Assembly (NCBI GenBank): GCA_902775345.1
Contig: CACYLW010000014.1
Span: 1-37,428, forward strand
Source: an uncultured Eubacteriales bacterium
Lineage (GTDB): Bacteria; Bacillota; Clostridia; Peptostreptococcales; Anaerovoracaceae
Direction of reading: 5' to 3'
DNA length: 37,428 nt
Part shown: positions 24,182 to 33,120 of the stretch, piece after piece
How positions within the stretch are numbered: position 1 is the stretch's first letter
Layout of the letters: each line of letters begins with the position of its first letter
Program-made: the position numbers and the translations under genes
Notes under the pieces: generated by a model
What the model was told of the DNA's origin: nothing
Database searches by the model: none
The model's input: the letters and a program-made list of their open reading frames with translations, nothing else

Positions 24182-26259
24182 TGGTAGATATCTACATCAT
24201 CATTGGAGAATACCAATGTGTAATCATCCGACGTCAGATCAGGCGTCGGATATATTTTTTTGGTGACCATGACATAGTCGATGCCGAGCTCCCTCGCAAG
24301 CTCTCCGCGCTCCGGATTGTCAGGTTCGTAGAGCATGTCGGTGTTCAGTTTCATCTCGAGGCGCATCTCAGCCTGGCTGTCCTCGAGCGAGAATCCTGAA
24401 CCTTCAAGGTAGAACTTTCGGTCGGAGTAAGAGGCGTACAGGAAGTGGCAATTGTGCCAGCGCTGCGTCACATCATAATCGGATCTATCGATAGAGGCGT
24501 ACATCTGTGTGGCTATAAGGGCATCCTCAGGAGTGTTCTCCTTTAACCACTGTGTTGCTTCGTACTCGTCATCAGTGAGGCTTGCGTAAAGCCCGTAATT
24601 GGCAGACGGATCCGCGTGACTTACCGCGTTAGGTATCATTCCCCTGATATCCAGCGCCATAGTAGCCGAGGTCGCGATGATGACTGCAAAGAACCATACT
24701 GCACATATGATGCGCAGCGCCTTCATGAAAGCGCTCGTCATGTTTTCACGGTCCTCAAGGAACCAGAAGGCTATCAGCGGGGCAAACGCCGCGAGGACGG
24801 TGCCGAAGTAGATCTGACTGTGGCCTGAGTAGTTGAGGAACATCATAAGAACGAATCCGATGAGCGCCGCCGCGTATACTGTGACGCGCGCGAAGTCATA
24901 TTTCTTTCTGCCGGCTATTACCAGTACCAGCTCCCGTATATATCCGACAGCAAAAGGCAGTGTATAAGCGGACAGGAAGAACGCGGTAAATACCATGAGT
25001 ATGACGAGAAGCCTTGCGGATGACGGGATCCCCATTCCCTTAAGCAGCTCTATCAGGTTGTCCTTCCAGAAGCATATGCCTGTCATGTGGCCGAAACTGA
25101 TCACCGAGTCGCCTGTTCCGGCAGCCTGTTCTGAACTCAGAAGGAAGCGGTATATCGCGAAGAATCCCAGTCCGGACAGGAGCGCCGGAGGGGCTGCAGC
25201 CGCGATGCTGACCCTTCTGAATATGATCCCGACCAGCAGAGTGCCGATGACGGCTCCGGCAAATACCATGCCTACAGGAGCTTTTATTCCTGTCAGAAGC
25301 ATGGTAAAGGCAGTGAGCAGCAGCAGATCGCTTATGCTCGTCCTGCCGCGCTCCTCTCTGCTTCTGCAGTAGTGATCGAGGAAAAGCACGCACGCAACGA
25401 TGGCTGCGACACCGAAGCCTCCGTGGTTGTCGTTGGTAAAGATTATCCTGAACAGGTACGATGATGTGGCCGTCCTGGCTATGAACATGTTGGAAAGGAT
25501 GACCGACAATGTATAAAGGCCGGCTCTTTCCTTATTCTTGCAGAACTGCCTGAACATCGAATAGAGCGACAGGCTCATCAGCGAGACCGTAAGATACGGA
25601 CTGCACGACATCACCATGAAATCAGGTGTCAGTGCGAACAGCGAGATCGGAACTGACAGCAGGATCTGCGAGAAGATATGATAGCTCACATTCCTGCCGT
25701 AGACCCACGGATCGACAAGCGGATAGCCATGGGACAGAGATGTTGTCAGTCCCATCTGGTATACCTTGTCTATGCTTGCGTAAATGTTGTCGCAGTGTCC
25801 GGGTGACAGATACAGGAACTGTGTGTTGAGGAACACATACAGCATGATGATGACAAAAGCAATGTAAAAAGCGAGCGGGATCCGTGAAAGACGCGGACGG
25901 TGCAGGCTTATGCGTCCCCTGATGATAAAGAACAGGCAAAGCAGCGATAAGACAGGTCCGAGCAGATACATCAGTATCTTTGTGCCTATAAGGTCTGTCA
26001 CGAAGTATTCTGCTATGACCAGAGCCCATCCCGTGAAGAATGAGAGCAGCGCGGTCACTGACATGTGCTGCAGTCTGACCTTTGCGGCTGACAGTATCAG
26101 GAAGCCCGGAAGCAGTACATAGAACAGCACGTACAGGAGAAAGATGAGGAGTCCTGCCGCTGATGTGTGATAAACAATAACCGAAACAAGCACCATCGCG
26201 GCAGCCGCAATGGTGCATATTATCTTTATTATGCTGGCAAACAGATCGTTGACTTTCAA
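24169..26259 (-). CDS. Large polytopic membrane protein, possible GT-C glycosyltransferase or polymerase
   Basis: Protein of 696 residues with roughly twelve or more membrane segments covering residues 10 to 510, then a soluble C-terminal domain of about 165 residues. An external loop after the early helices carries YLSPGHCDNIYASIDKVYQMG, and the C-terminal domain includes EATQWLKENTPEDALIATQMY, a WLKENTPxDA-type segment also common in GT-C and oligosaccharyltransferase-like proteins. A sugar transfer or polymerase role outside the membrane fits, but I cannot name the family. The start is TTG at 26259, with GGAG 7 bases upstream. The lipoprotein gene lies 12 bases upstream on the same strand, so the two are probably cotranscribed. 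Confidence 0.75.
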   Translation of the reverse strand: MKVNDLFASIIKIICTIAAAAMVLVSVIVYHTSAAGLLIFLLYVLFYVLLPGFLILSAAKVRLQHMSVTALLSFFTGWALVIAEYFVTDLIGTKILMYLLGPVLSLLCLFFIIRGRISLHRPRLSRIPLAFYIAFVIIMLYVFLNTQFLYLSPGHCDNIYASIDKVYQMGLTTSLSHGYPLVDPWVYGRNVSYHIFSQILLSVPISLFALTPDFMVMSCSPYLTVSLMSLSLYSMFRQFCKNKERAGLYTLSVILSNMFIARTATSSYLFRIIFTNDNHGGFGVAAIVACVLFLDHYCRSREERGRTSISDLLLLTAFTMLLTGIKAPVGMVFAGAVIGTLLVGIIFRRVSIAAAAPPALLSGLGFFAIYRFLLSSEQAAGTGDSVISFGHMTGICFWKDNLIELLKGMGIPSSARLLVILMVFTAFFLSAYTLPFAVGYIRELVLVIAGRKKYDFARVTVYAAALIGFVLMMFLNYSGHSQIYFGTVLAAFAPLIAFWFLEDRENMTSAFMKALRIICAVWFFAVIIATSATMALDIRGMIPNAVSHADPSANYGLYASLTDDEYEATQWLKENTPEDALIATQMYASIDRSDYDVTQRWHNCHFLYASYSDRKFYLEGSGFSLEDSQAEMRLEMKLNTDMLYEPDNPERGELARELGIDYVMVTKKIYPTPDLTSDDYTLVFSNDDVDIYQVAS

Positions 26260-26271
26260 ATCTGTACTCCG

Positions 26272-26790
26272 TTATTTCTCGGTAAGGACTGTGTAGAATA
26301 CGTCTTCGCTTCCGGTTTCGACCAGAAGAAGCTTTCCGGACTTTTCATAAGACAGGTCAAAACTGAAAACATCGTTATCCATATGCAGATGATCGCCTTT
26401 GTCTTCCCAGGTGCCGCTCAGTTTTTCATCCGAGACTGTGGCTTCCCAGGTGCCGTCCTCTTTAACTGTTATTTCAAAGCTGCCGTACAGGTATGCGGCG
26501 CGATCTGAAGTCGCTTTCCAGCTTCCGTAGAATTTGGAAGGCTCTGCCTTGACTAAATCGATCTTGGCATCTTCGTATTCTTCTTCAAAAACAATACCGT
26601 TACCCTCCGGCTGGTAGAAGATCTCGGCATTCGGATCAACTTCGTTTTCGATGCCGGACACCTCTGTTTCCTGAGGCTCTTCCTCAGGCGGATTGATCGG
26701 CGCATCATCCGATTTTGAACAGGCGGCAGCCATCATAATTACCATCATGAAAGTCAGCAGTAACGAAATAATTCTTTTAGTGTTTTTCAT
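26272..26790 (-). CDS. Putative lipoprotein with lipocalin-like domain
   Basis: The 172-residue protein starts with a short basic N-terminus and a hydrophobic core, then AAAC with Cys24 as the likely lipidation site. An acidic, Pro-rich spacer (about residues 28-65) follows, then a beta domain with the pattern YGSWKAT...GSFEITVKEDGTWEATV...LSGTWEDKGDHLHM, as in lipocalin-like bacterial lipoproteins. It is presumably anchored on the outer face of the membrane; ligand and role are unknown. The frame continues upstream, but the start is set at ATG 26790, preceded by GGAG and giving a good signal peptide. It is the first gene of a two-gene minus-strand unit with the large membrane protein. Confidence 0.72.
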   Translation of the reverse strand: MKNTKRIISLLLTFMMVIMMAAACSKSDDAPINPPEEEPQETEVSGIENEVDPNAEIFYQPEGNGIVFEEEYEDAKIDLVKAEPSKFYGSWKATSDRAAYLYGSFEITVKEDGTWEATVSDEKLSGTWEDKGDHLHMDNDVFSFDLSYEKSGKLLLVETGSEDVFYTVLTEK

Positions 26791-26837
26791 TCTTGGTGCT
26801 CCATTGTTTAATGAGACAGGCATAAGAGCCATATCCA

Positions 26838-26866
26838 TTGAAATATACGCTATTAACAAGTATAAT
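26838..26866 (+). promoter_or_regulatory. Promoter of the rfbB operon
   Basis: -35 TTGAAA (26838-26843), 17-base spacer and consensus -10 TATAAT (26861-26866), about 48 bases before the GTG start at 26914. Confidence 0.7.
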
Positions 26867-26887
26867 ATAACAGGTATTTTTTGTAAA
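26859..26887 (-). promoter_or_regulatory. Possible divergent promoter of the lipoprotein gene
   Basis: On the minus strand: -35 TTTACA (26882-26887), 17-base spacer, -10 TATACT (26859-26864). The -10 overlaps that of the plus-strand promoter, so the two would compete for RNA polymerase. Confidence 0.4.
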
Positions 26888-26913
26888 ACAGTAATATTTG
26901 CGAGGTAAAAAAA

Positions 26914-27933
26914 GTGAAGATCCTGATCACCGGCGCAGCCGGATTCATAGGCAGCAATTTCGTGTTTCACATGCTGAAGGCGCATCCTGATTACGACATC
27001 GTAGGACTTGACGCTCTGACATACGCGGGCAATCTTGAGACGCTCGCCCCTGTAATGGATGAGCCTCACTTCAGATTCGTAAAGGCAGACATAACGGATG
27101 CTGCCGCTATAGACAAGCTGTTCAGCGAAGAACTTTTCGACGTAGTGGTGAATTTCGCCGCAGAGTCCCATGTTGACAGGTCGATCGAAGATCCGGGACT
27201 TTTCCTCAGAACGAATATACTCGGCACACAGGTGCTGATGGATGCTTCCATAAAATATGGAGTGAAGAGATTCCATCAGGTGGGGACCGACGAGGTATAC
27301 GGAGACCTGCCTCTCGACAGGCCTGATCTGTTCTTCGTCGAGACGATGCCTCTGACAGCCTCAAGCCCGTACTCGGCTTCCAAGGCTTCTGCAGACCTTC
27401 TGGCGATGGCATATCACAGGACTTACGGTCTGCCTGTCACCATAAGCAGATGCAGCAACAACTACGGACCTTATCAGTTCCCTGAAAAGCTGATCCCGCT
27501 AATGATAGCGAATGCGCAGGCTGACAAGCCGCTTCCTGTTTACGGCGAAGGACTCAACGTAAGGGACTGGCTCTATGTAGAAGATCACTGCAGAGCTATC
27601 GACCTCATACTTGAGAACGGCAGGGTCGGCGAAGTCTACAACATCGGCGGTCATAACGAGAAGGCCAACATCGAGGTCGTAAAGATCATCCTTGAACAGC
27701 TCGGAAAGCCTGAAAGCCTCATAACATATGTTACGGACCGCAAAGGTCACGACCAGAGATATGCAATAGATCCTACCAAGATCCACAATGAGCTCGGCTG
27801 GCTGCCTGAGACAAAGTTCGAAGACGGCATCCGCAAGACCATACAGTGGTACCTCGACAACGAGCCTTGGTGGAAGAATATAATAAGCGGAGAATACCAG
27901 CAGTACTACGAGAAGATGTACGGCAACCGCTAA
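26914..27933 (+). CDS. rfbB: dTDP-glucose 4,6-dehydratase
   Basis: Converts dTDP-D-glucose to dTDP-4-keto-6-deoxy-D-glucose in the cytoplasm, using bound NAD. The 339-residue protein has the NAD-binding GAAGFIG (residues 7-13), the active-site TDE (125-127), Tyr153 and Lys157 in YSASK, and [20 protein letters not shown], all typical of RfbB/RmlB. The start is GTG at 26914, 7 bases after GAGGT (26902-26906). It begins the plus-strand operon. The keto sugar made here is the substrate of the aminotransferase encoded 28 bases downstream; no RmlC or RmlD gene is present for rhamnose. Confidence 0.93.
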   Translation: MKILITGAAGFIGSNFVFHMLKAHPDYDIVGLDALTYAGNLETLAPVMDEPHFRFVKADITDAAAIDKLFSEELFDVVVNFAAESHVDRSIEDPGLFLRTNILGTQVLMDASIKYGVKRFHQVGTDEVYGDLPLDRPDLFFVETMPLTASSPYSASKASADLLAMAYHRTYGLPVTISRCSNNYGPYQFPEKLIPLMIANAQADKPLPVYGEGLNVRDWLYVEDHCRAIDLILENGRVGEVYNIGGHNEKANIEVVKIILEQLGKPESLITYVTDRKGHDQRYAIDPTKIHNELGWLPETKFEDGIRKTIQWYLDNEPWWKNIISGEYQQYYEKMYGNR

Positions 27934-27961
27934 AAAACAGATGTAAAACAGGAGAGAAAAA

Positions 27962-29095
27962 ATGATCAGTTTCAACGTGCCTCCGTATGTAGGCAAAGAG
28001 CAGGAGTATATAGCTGAAGCGATCGCTGCACACAAGATCTGCGGCGACGGAGCTTTTACCAAAAAATGCAATAAGTGGATAGAAGACAAGACAGGTGTCA
28101 GCAAAGCGCTGCTGACTACAGCGTGCTCGACCGCGCTCGACATGGCGGCGATCCTGACTGAAGTAGGTCCGGGAGACGAGGTCATACTGCCTTCGTTCAC
28201 ATTCGTATCCACAGCCAACGCATTCGTGCTCAGAGGCGCAACACTCGTGTTCACAGACATCAGACCAGATACGCAGAATATCGATGAAAAGCTCATCGAA
28301 GACGCGATCACGGACAGGACAAAGGTCATAGTTCCTGTACATTATGCCGGAGTAGGCTGCGAGATGGATACCATCATGGATATCGCGAAACGCCATGACA
28401 TCCTCGTAGTGGAAGACGCGGCCCAGGGTGTCATGTCGACATACAAGGGCAGAGCTCTGGGAAGCATCGGAGATTACGGATGCTACAGCTTCCATGAGAC
28501 AAAGAACTACAGCATGGGAGAGGGAGGAGCACTGCTGATCAAAGACGAAGGAAAGGTTGACAGAGCCGAGATAATCAGAGAAAAGGGCACCGACAGAAGC
28601 AAGTTCCTCAGAGGTGTCGTAGACAAATATACATGGGTGGATATGGGTTCATCATATCTGCCGAGCGAGATGAACGCGGCATATCTGTACGCGCAGCTTG
28701 AGGAAGCGGATACCATCAACAACAGCAGACTCGCAAGCTGGAACGCTTATTACGAGATGCTTAGTCCGCTTGCTGAGGAAGGCCGCATCGAACTCCCTGT
28801 GATACCGGAAGAGTGCAAGCATAATGCTCACATGTTCTATATCAAGACAAAGGACATCGAAGAGAGAAGCGACCTGGCATCCTTCCTCAAGGAGAACGGA
28901 ATACTTGCGGTGTTCCACTACGTTCCGCTCCACAGCGCGCCAGCCGGAAGCAGGTTCGGAAGGTTCCACGGCGAAGACAGATACACGACCAACACATTCG
29001 AGAGGCTGCTGAGACTTCCTATGTTCTACGGTCTCAGCCTCGATCAGACAGAGTTCATCTCTGACAAGATAAAGGAATTTTACAGAAACAGATAG
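27962..29095 (+). CDS. dTDP-4-keto-6-deoxyhexose aminotransferase (WecE/RffA type)
   Basis: PLP enzyme of the DegT/DnrJ/EryC1 family that transfers an amino group to C4 of dTDP-4-keto-6-deoxyglucose, giving a dTDP-4-amino-4,6-dideoxyhexose (Fuc4N with WecE, Qui4N with VioA-type enzymes). The 377-residue protein has SFNVPPYVGKEQEYI at the N-terminus, the LPSFTFVSTANAF block, EDAAQGV, and Lys181 in SFHETKNYSMGEGGAL as the PLP-binding lysine. Overall wording is closest to WecE/RffA as I know it, which favours dTDP-Fuc4N, but the C4 stereochemistry should be treated as unsettled. The ATG follows a good GGAGAG site and the gene is cotranscribed with rfbB. Confidence 0.88.
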   Translation: MISFNVPPYVGKEQEYIAEAIAAHKICGDGAFTKKCNKWIEDKTGVSKALLTTACSTALDMAAILTEVGPGDEVILPSFTFVSTANAFVLRGATLVFTDIRPDTQNIDEKLIEDAITDRTKVIVPVHYAGVGCEMDTIMDIAKRHDILVVEDAAQGVMSTYKGRALGSIGDYGCYSFHETKNYSMGEGGALLIKDEGKVDRAEIIREKGTDRSKFLRGVVDKYTWVDMGSSYLPSEMNAAYLYAQLEEADTINNSRLASWNAYYEMLSPLAEEGRIELPVIPEECKHNAHMFYIKTKDIEERSDLASFLKENGILAVFHYVPLHSAPAGSRFGRFHGEDRYTTNTFERLLRLPMFYGLSLDQTEFISDKIKEFYRNR

Positions 29096-29130
29096 ACATA
29101 CTACGCGAGTAATATGTCCCGGAGGATATA

Positions 29131-30738
29131 TTGGCAAAGACCGTCACACCACTTATTGGGATAATAAGCATGAAAGTGTGCGAAGAAAACGGCTGCATCA
29201 CGGCAGCCGGGTGTTGTGTTGTCAAATTAATGGGAGGAAAGGGAAAAGTTGATACGGACGACATCCGCATAGATATTCCTTTCAAACAGAATGCCGCCCA
29301 TATCAAGTTCGGATCCAGATACGGAAAGACCCTTCCGGGAGGATATCAGCTGAACACCTACAAGCTTTCAGTTGATCTTTCCGAAGCAAAGGAATTCGAC
29401 ATCCAGAACAAGCTGATGCCTGTATACAGGGACAGTGAGCCGGGAAGGTTCCTTTACAGTATTTATGATTTGAAGAAGGGACATAACAGGAACAGCAGGA
29501 TCATCATCAGCGGAGACAAGGCGGTCTACTTCAGACAGACCATATATAACACAATGAACCTGACTGTCCGCGAGGCCAATCAGTACGATACTGAAGAAGG
29601 ACAGAGGCGTCTTGACGAAGCTCTGAAAAAGTCGGCGGCGCTGAAGAACGAAGACATCATCCTCATGTATGAGAAAAACTGCTCAAGATATGAGGAAAGC
29701 GGGTCCGTGCTTTACGAAAGACTGATCGACGCCGGATATGACAACGTATACTTCATTGTCGATACGGACATCCCTGCAGTGCAGGACCTTCCTGAAAAGT
29801 ACAGAAAAAATCTCATCAAAAAGGACAGCGACAAACATCTGGAATACTACTTCGCCTGCAAAAAGTTCATCTCGTCCGAAACGATCGACCACGCCCTGCA
29901 GCTCCGCATAGCAAGCAAGGCCGTCCACGACAAGATCAACGGCAAGGGGCTGTCATATGTATTCCTGCAGCACGGAGTCATGTACATGGTATCCCTGGAT
30001 TCAAAACTCAGGACCGGGTTCAGGAAAAAGAAGGGGTACAAGCTGCACAGGACAGTAGTCTCGTCAGAGGAGGAGGCAAGGCACTTCATCGATCTGGCGG
30101 GAATGGACAGAAGCGATCTGTATATCACGGGACTGGCAAAATTCGACACTTCATACCGCAATGAAGGAGCGGACAGGATCATCATCATGCCGACCTGGCG
30201 CCGCTGGGAGACGAACCTCGCTAATGAGGATGTTGAACAGACCGGATATTACAGGATGCTTGAGCGCATGTATGAGTCCGTGCCTGACGAGCTGAAGGAA
30301 AAAGTCATCATACTTCCGCATCCTCTGATCGCTGAACAGTTCAGGGGAGAAAAGGGACTGGGAGACCACTTCCTGATGGCTGACAGTTATGACAGAGTCT
30401 TCAGGGACTGCGACCTGCTTATAACCGACTACTCATCCATAGCATATGATGCTTTCTACAGAGGAGCCAACGTAGTGTTCGACTGGGAAGATCTTGATGA
30501 GTGCATGGAACACTATGGAGAAGGTTCCCACCTGATGCTTACCGAAGAAAAAGCCTTCGGAAGGGTATGCAGAAGCAGGGCGGAGCTGAAGAGCGCCGTG
30601 CGAGAGAGCTACGGACAGGCGCAGAAAGCGGAAGATATAGAAAAGTACAGGAAAATTGTTGAGTTCCACGACGGAAGGAATTCAGAGAGAATAATAGAAA
30701 AGCTTATTGAAGACGGCATGCTCGGGAAGAGAGCATGA
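29131..30738 (+). CDS. CDP-alditol phosphotransferase (TagF family), long form
   Basis: The 535-residue protein has a C-terminal catalytic domain of the CDP-glycerol glycerophosphotransferase family (about residues 170-530): YVFLQHGVMYM (catalytic-type His), TGLAKFD, IIMPTWRRWE, VIILPHPLI and LLITDYSSIAYDAFYRGANVVF. The first 150 residues form a beta-rich domain with KAVYFRQTIYNTMNLTV, similar in style to accessory domains of teichoic acid transferases such as TarK/TarL/TagF. It may be the polymerase of the locus. Translation most likely begins at TTG 29131, since GGAGG (29121-29125) lies 5 bases upstream; the next in-frame ATG (29170) lacks such a site. Ribitol versus glycerol specificity is not readable. 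Confidence 0.85.
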   Translation: MAKTVTPLIGIISMKVCEENGCITAAGCCVVKLMGGKGKVDTDDIRIDIPFKQNAAHIKFGSRYGKTLPGGYQLNTYKLSVDLSEAKEFDIQNKLMPVYRDSEPGRFLYSIYDLKKGHNRNSRIIISGDKAVYFRQTIYNTMNLTVREANQYDTEEGQRRLDEALKKSAALKNEDIILMYEKNCSRYEESGSVLYERLIDAGYDNVYFIVDTDIPAVQDLPEKYRKNLIKKDSDKHLEYYFACKKFISSETIDHALQLRIASKAVHDKINGKGLSYVFLQHGVMYMVSLDSKLRTGFRKKKGYKLHRTVVSSEEEARHFIDLAGMDRSDLYITGLAKFDTSYRNEGADRIIIMPTWRRWETNLANEDVEQTGYYRMLERMYESVPDELKEKVIILPHPLIAEQFRGEKGLGDHFLMADSYDRVFRDCDLLITDYSSIAYDAFYRGANVVFDWEDLDECMEHYGEGSHLMLTEEKAFGRVCRSRAELKSAVRESYGQAQKAEDIEKYRKIVEFHDGRNSERIIEKLIEDGMLGKRA

Positions 30739-30778
30739 GCCGTGATCCCATGCAGGAAGGCAGGAAGCTGACAGACCG

Positions 30779-31846
30779 ATGAGAAATGTCTCTATCAGAT
30801 CAAGAATAACTGCAATAGCGCTGATACTGCTGATGACCTGCTCAGTGATAGTTTTCGCATGCAGCGAATCGTACGCGGCCGGTCCGGTAAGATTCAGTGA
30901 ACCGGCTTACAGAGTACTGAAGAACAGGTCCGTGAGTCCGAGAAACCTCGGGATAAACCTGAGGACCATGATAGGCGAGGGATATAACGGCTACTCCGTG
31001 GTACAGGGCGGCTGTACGGACGGAACTTATGCCTATTATCTGATGGTATCATCCGCGACGCAGCACGGGCGCGTTCTCAAAGTCAGGATGAGAGACCAGG
31101 TGGTTGTCGGCCGCTCCAAGGTACTGAATACCTGGCACGGAAACGGCATGGCCTATGATTCAAAGCGCAAGAAGCTGGTAGTGATCGCCAGGGAAGACAG
31201 AAAACAGGAGATCACTGTAATCGACGCAAATACCCTTAAGATAACAAGGCAGCAGAACGTAAGGTACAGTCATTACAAGGATGCGGGGATATATTCACTG
31301 AACTCGTTCCATCAGGGCAAAGGTCTGGCGGCGATAGCATATGTCAAAAAATACGACTGCTATATCGCCCTCGAAAGGTCGTACCACAATCTGATAATTT
31401 TCAACCCGGATACCCTTCAGGCTGAAGGCTTCGTAGTAACCAGATTCACTGATAAATACCCGGGTACTTATCAGGCCATGGACGCGGACGCTAAGTATGT
31501 ATACCTTCTGCTGAGCAAGTATCAGGATAACCCGTCCAAGCAGCCTAACAACATCATTCTTGCGGTGGACTGGAACAGTGAAAAAATGCTTCCGGTTATC
31601 AATGCCAAGAATCGGAACAAGGCATACGTAAAGTATGCGTGGTACTGCAGCAACAAGAACAACGGACAGGCTGATGCAGTAATAAAAATAAACTCGAACT
31701 TAGAAGCTGAGAATATCTATCATAAGAATGTAGGCGGAGGAAAGGGACACTTCTACATGTCTGCCTATTATTCACGCAGTGTATACAGCAAGGGCAGATA
31801 TCAGCTCCGCAGAGACGATTATGTGTATGATCTGGGAACCTTCTGA
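30779..31846 (+). CDS. Secreted beta-propeller-like protein of unknown function
   Basis: I do not recognise the family of this 355-residue protein. A signal peptide (about 1-33, ending in ESYAA) is followed by about 320 residues of repeated beta patterns: GGCTDGTYAYYLMV, GNGMAYDSKRKKLVVIARE, ITVIDANTLKITRQQNV, LAAIAYVKKYDCYIAL, LIIFNPDTLQAEGF, YQAMDADAKYVYLLLSK. The recurring 'visible state, then value' strand pairs suggest a beta-propeller. It is secreted or wall-associated. It lies in the rfbB-to-tagB operon, 8 bases before tagO, so a role in polymer or wall handling is plausible but unproven. Confidence 0.7.
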   Translation: MRNVSIRSRITAIALILLMTCSVIVFACSESYAAGPVRFSEPAYRVLKNRSVSPRNLGINLRTMIGEGYNGYSVVQGGCTDGTYAYYLMVSSATQHGRVLKVRMRDQVVVGRSKVLNTWHGNGMAYDSKRKKLVVIAREDRKQEITVIDANTLKITRQQNVRYSHYKDAGIYSLNSFHQGKGLAAIAYVKKYDCYIALERSYHNLIIFNPDTLQAEGFVVTRFTDKYPGTYQAMDADAKYVYLLLSKYQDNPSKQPNNIILAVDWNSEKMLPVINAKNRNKAYVKYAWYCSNKNNGQADAVIKINSNLEAENIYHKNVGGGKGHFYMSAYYSRSVYSKGRYQLRRDDYVYDLGTF

Positions 31847-31854
31847 CGTAAATC

Positions 31855-33120
31855 ATGTTTGCAGACAGTTATGTAATTAAAAAAATAATAGAGGCATTGC
31901 TGATAAGCGTCGCGGTCTCGTACGTGACTGCTCCGCTTAGCATACGCATTGCTCACAGACTGGGCGTAATAGACAGTCCTAAAGATGCAAGACGCGTCCA
32001 TAAGAAACCTATACCGAGATTCGGAGGAATGGCTATCTTCCTGGGCTCCATGGCGGCTCTCCTCATTCCGGCAGGAATGAACGAAAAGATCAAGATAGCT
32101 ATCATGGGCGGCATACTGATGTACGGACTCGGTGTTGCCGATGACATAATGGACATAAAGCCTGTCACAAAATTCGTGGGGCAGCTCTTTATCGCGTCCG
32201 TCATGTACAGCGCAGGCATACGGATCACGTTCATCAGCAACTATTTCGGTGCAAAAGTAACAGATGCGAACGCGAACGTCATTCTCGGCGCCGGAGTTGC
32301 CTACATCATAACGGTCCTCTGGATAGTTGGAATAACCAACGCGGTGAACCTTATGGACGGGCTGGACGGCCTTGCGGCCGGTTCAGTTGCAATAATGGCG
32401 CTTGCTCTCGCATATATCGCATATATCCACGGGCACAAGCTTGGCTCCATGCCTGTATGCATAGCTCTTGTAGCCGTAGCGGGCGGCTGTCTGGGATTTC
32501 TCCCGTACAACTTCTCGCCGGCGAAAACATTCATGGGAGACGGAGGCTCACTGTATCTCGGTTACATGATCGCGGTCCTGTCAGTCATATCCCCTCTGAA
32601 GAGGGCGACGGTGATAGGAGCGCTCGTACCGATGCTTACACTTGCTGTTCCTATTCTCGACACCGGACTCGCGATGCTCAGAAGGACCCTGAGACACGAA
32701 TCGATAATGAAAGCGGACAAAGGCCACCTGCACCATCACCTGATGGCTGCCGGCTTCGGACAGAGGCGGTCAGTGCTTATAATGTACGGAATAGTCGGAA
32801 TCATGGGTGTCGTGGCCGTGCTCATAAGCCGCGAGCTCTACAAGGACGCATTCTTCCTCTTCATGATAGCGCTGCTTTATCTTGGGATCATCATTGTTCC
32901 GAAACAGCCGAACAAGAACCTCAGAAAGATAATCATGCAGGACGCAAATGATATAGAGAAAGAGAACTTTATCGAATACCTCAACTATGAACGCGAGCGC
33001 AGAAGAAAACTTCGCATGGAAAGCGAGGGCAATGAAGAGCCTGACAGCGTAACGACTATAATAACAAAGGAAGAAGCAGAGGAACTCGCTGCTTTGAAAG
33101 GAACAGATGGCAAAGAATAA
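31855..33120 (+). CDS. tagO: Undecaprenyl-phosphate GlcNAc-1-phosphate transferase (TagO/WecA family)
   Basis: Starts wall polymer synthesis by moving a sugar 1-phosphate, usually GlcNAc-1-P, from UDP-GlcNAc to undecaprenyl phosphate. The 421-residue protein has about ten or eleven helices and the family motifs: RVHKKPIPRFGG (48-58), ADDIMD (95-100), NLMDGLDGLA, the GFLPYNFSPAKTFMGDGGS block and the cytoplasmic HLHHHLM loop. The C-terminal 70 residues are a charged soluble tail, longer than in many homologues, whose role is unknown. The start at ATG 31855 has no clear ribosome site and is probably coupled to the gene 8 bases upstream. Its 3' end overlaps the LCP gene by 14 bases. Confidence 0.9.
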   Translation: MFADSYVIKKIIEALLISVAVSYVTAPLSIRIAHRLGVIDSPKDARRVHKKPIPRFGGMAIFLGSMAALLIPAGMNEKIKIAIMGGILMYGLGVADDIMDIKPVTKFVGQLFIASVMYSAGIRITFISNYFGAKVTDANANVILGAGVAYIITVLWIVGITNAVNLMDGLDGLAAGSVAIMALALAYIAYIHGHKLGSMPVCIALVAVAGGCLGFLPYNFSPAKTFMGDGGSLYLGYMIAVLSVISPLKRATVIGALVPMLTLAVPILDTGLAMLRRTLRHESIMKADKGHLHHHLMAAGFGQRRSVLIMYGIVGIMGVVAVLISRELYKDAFFLFMIALLYLGIIIVPKQPNKNLRKIIMQDANDIEKENFIEYLNYERERRRKLRMESEGNEEPDSVTTIITKEEAEELAALKGTDGKE

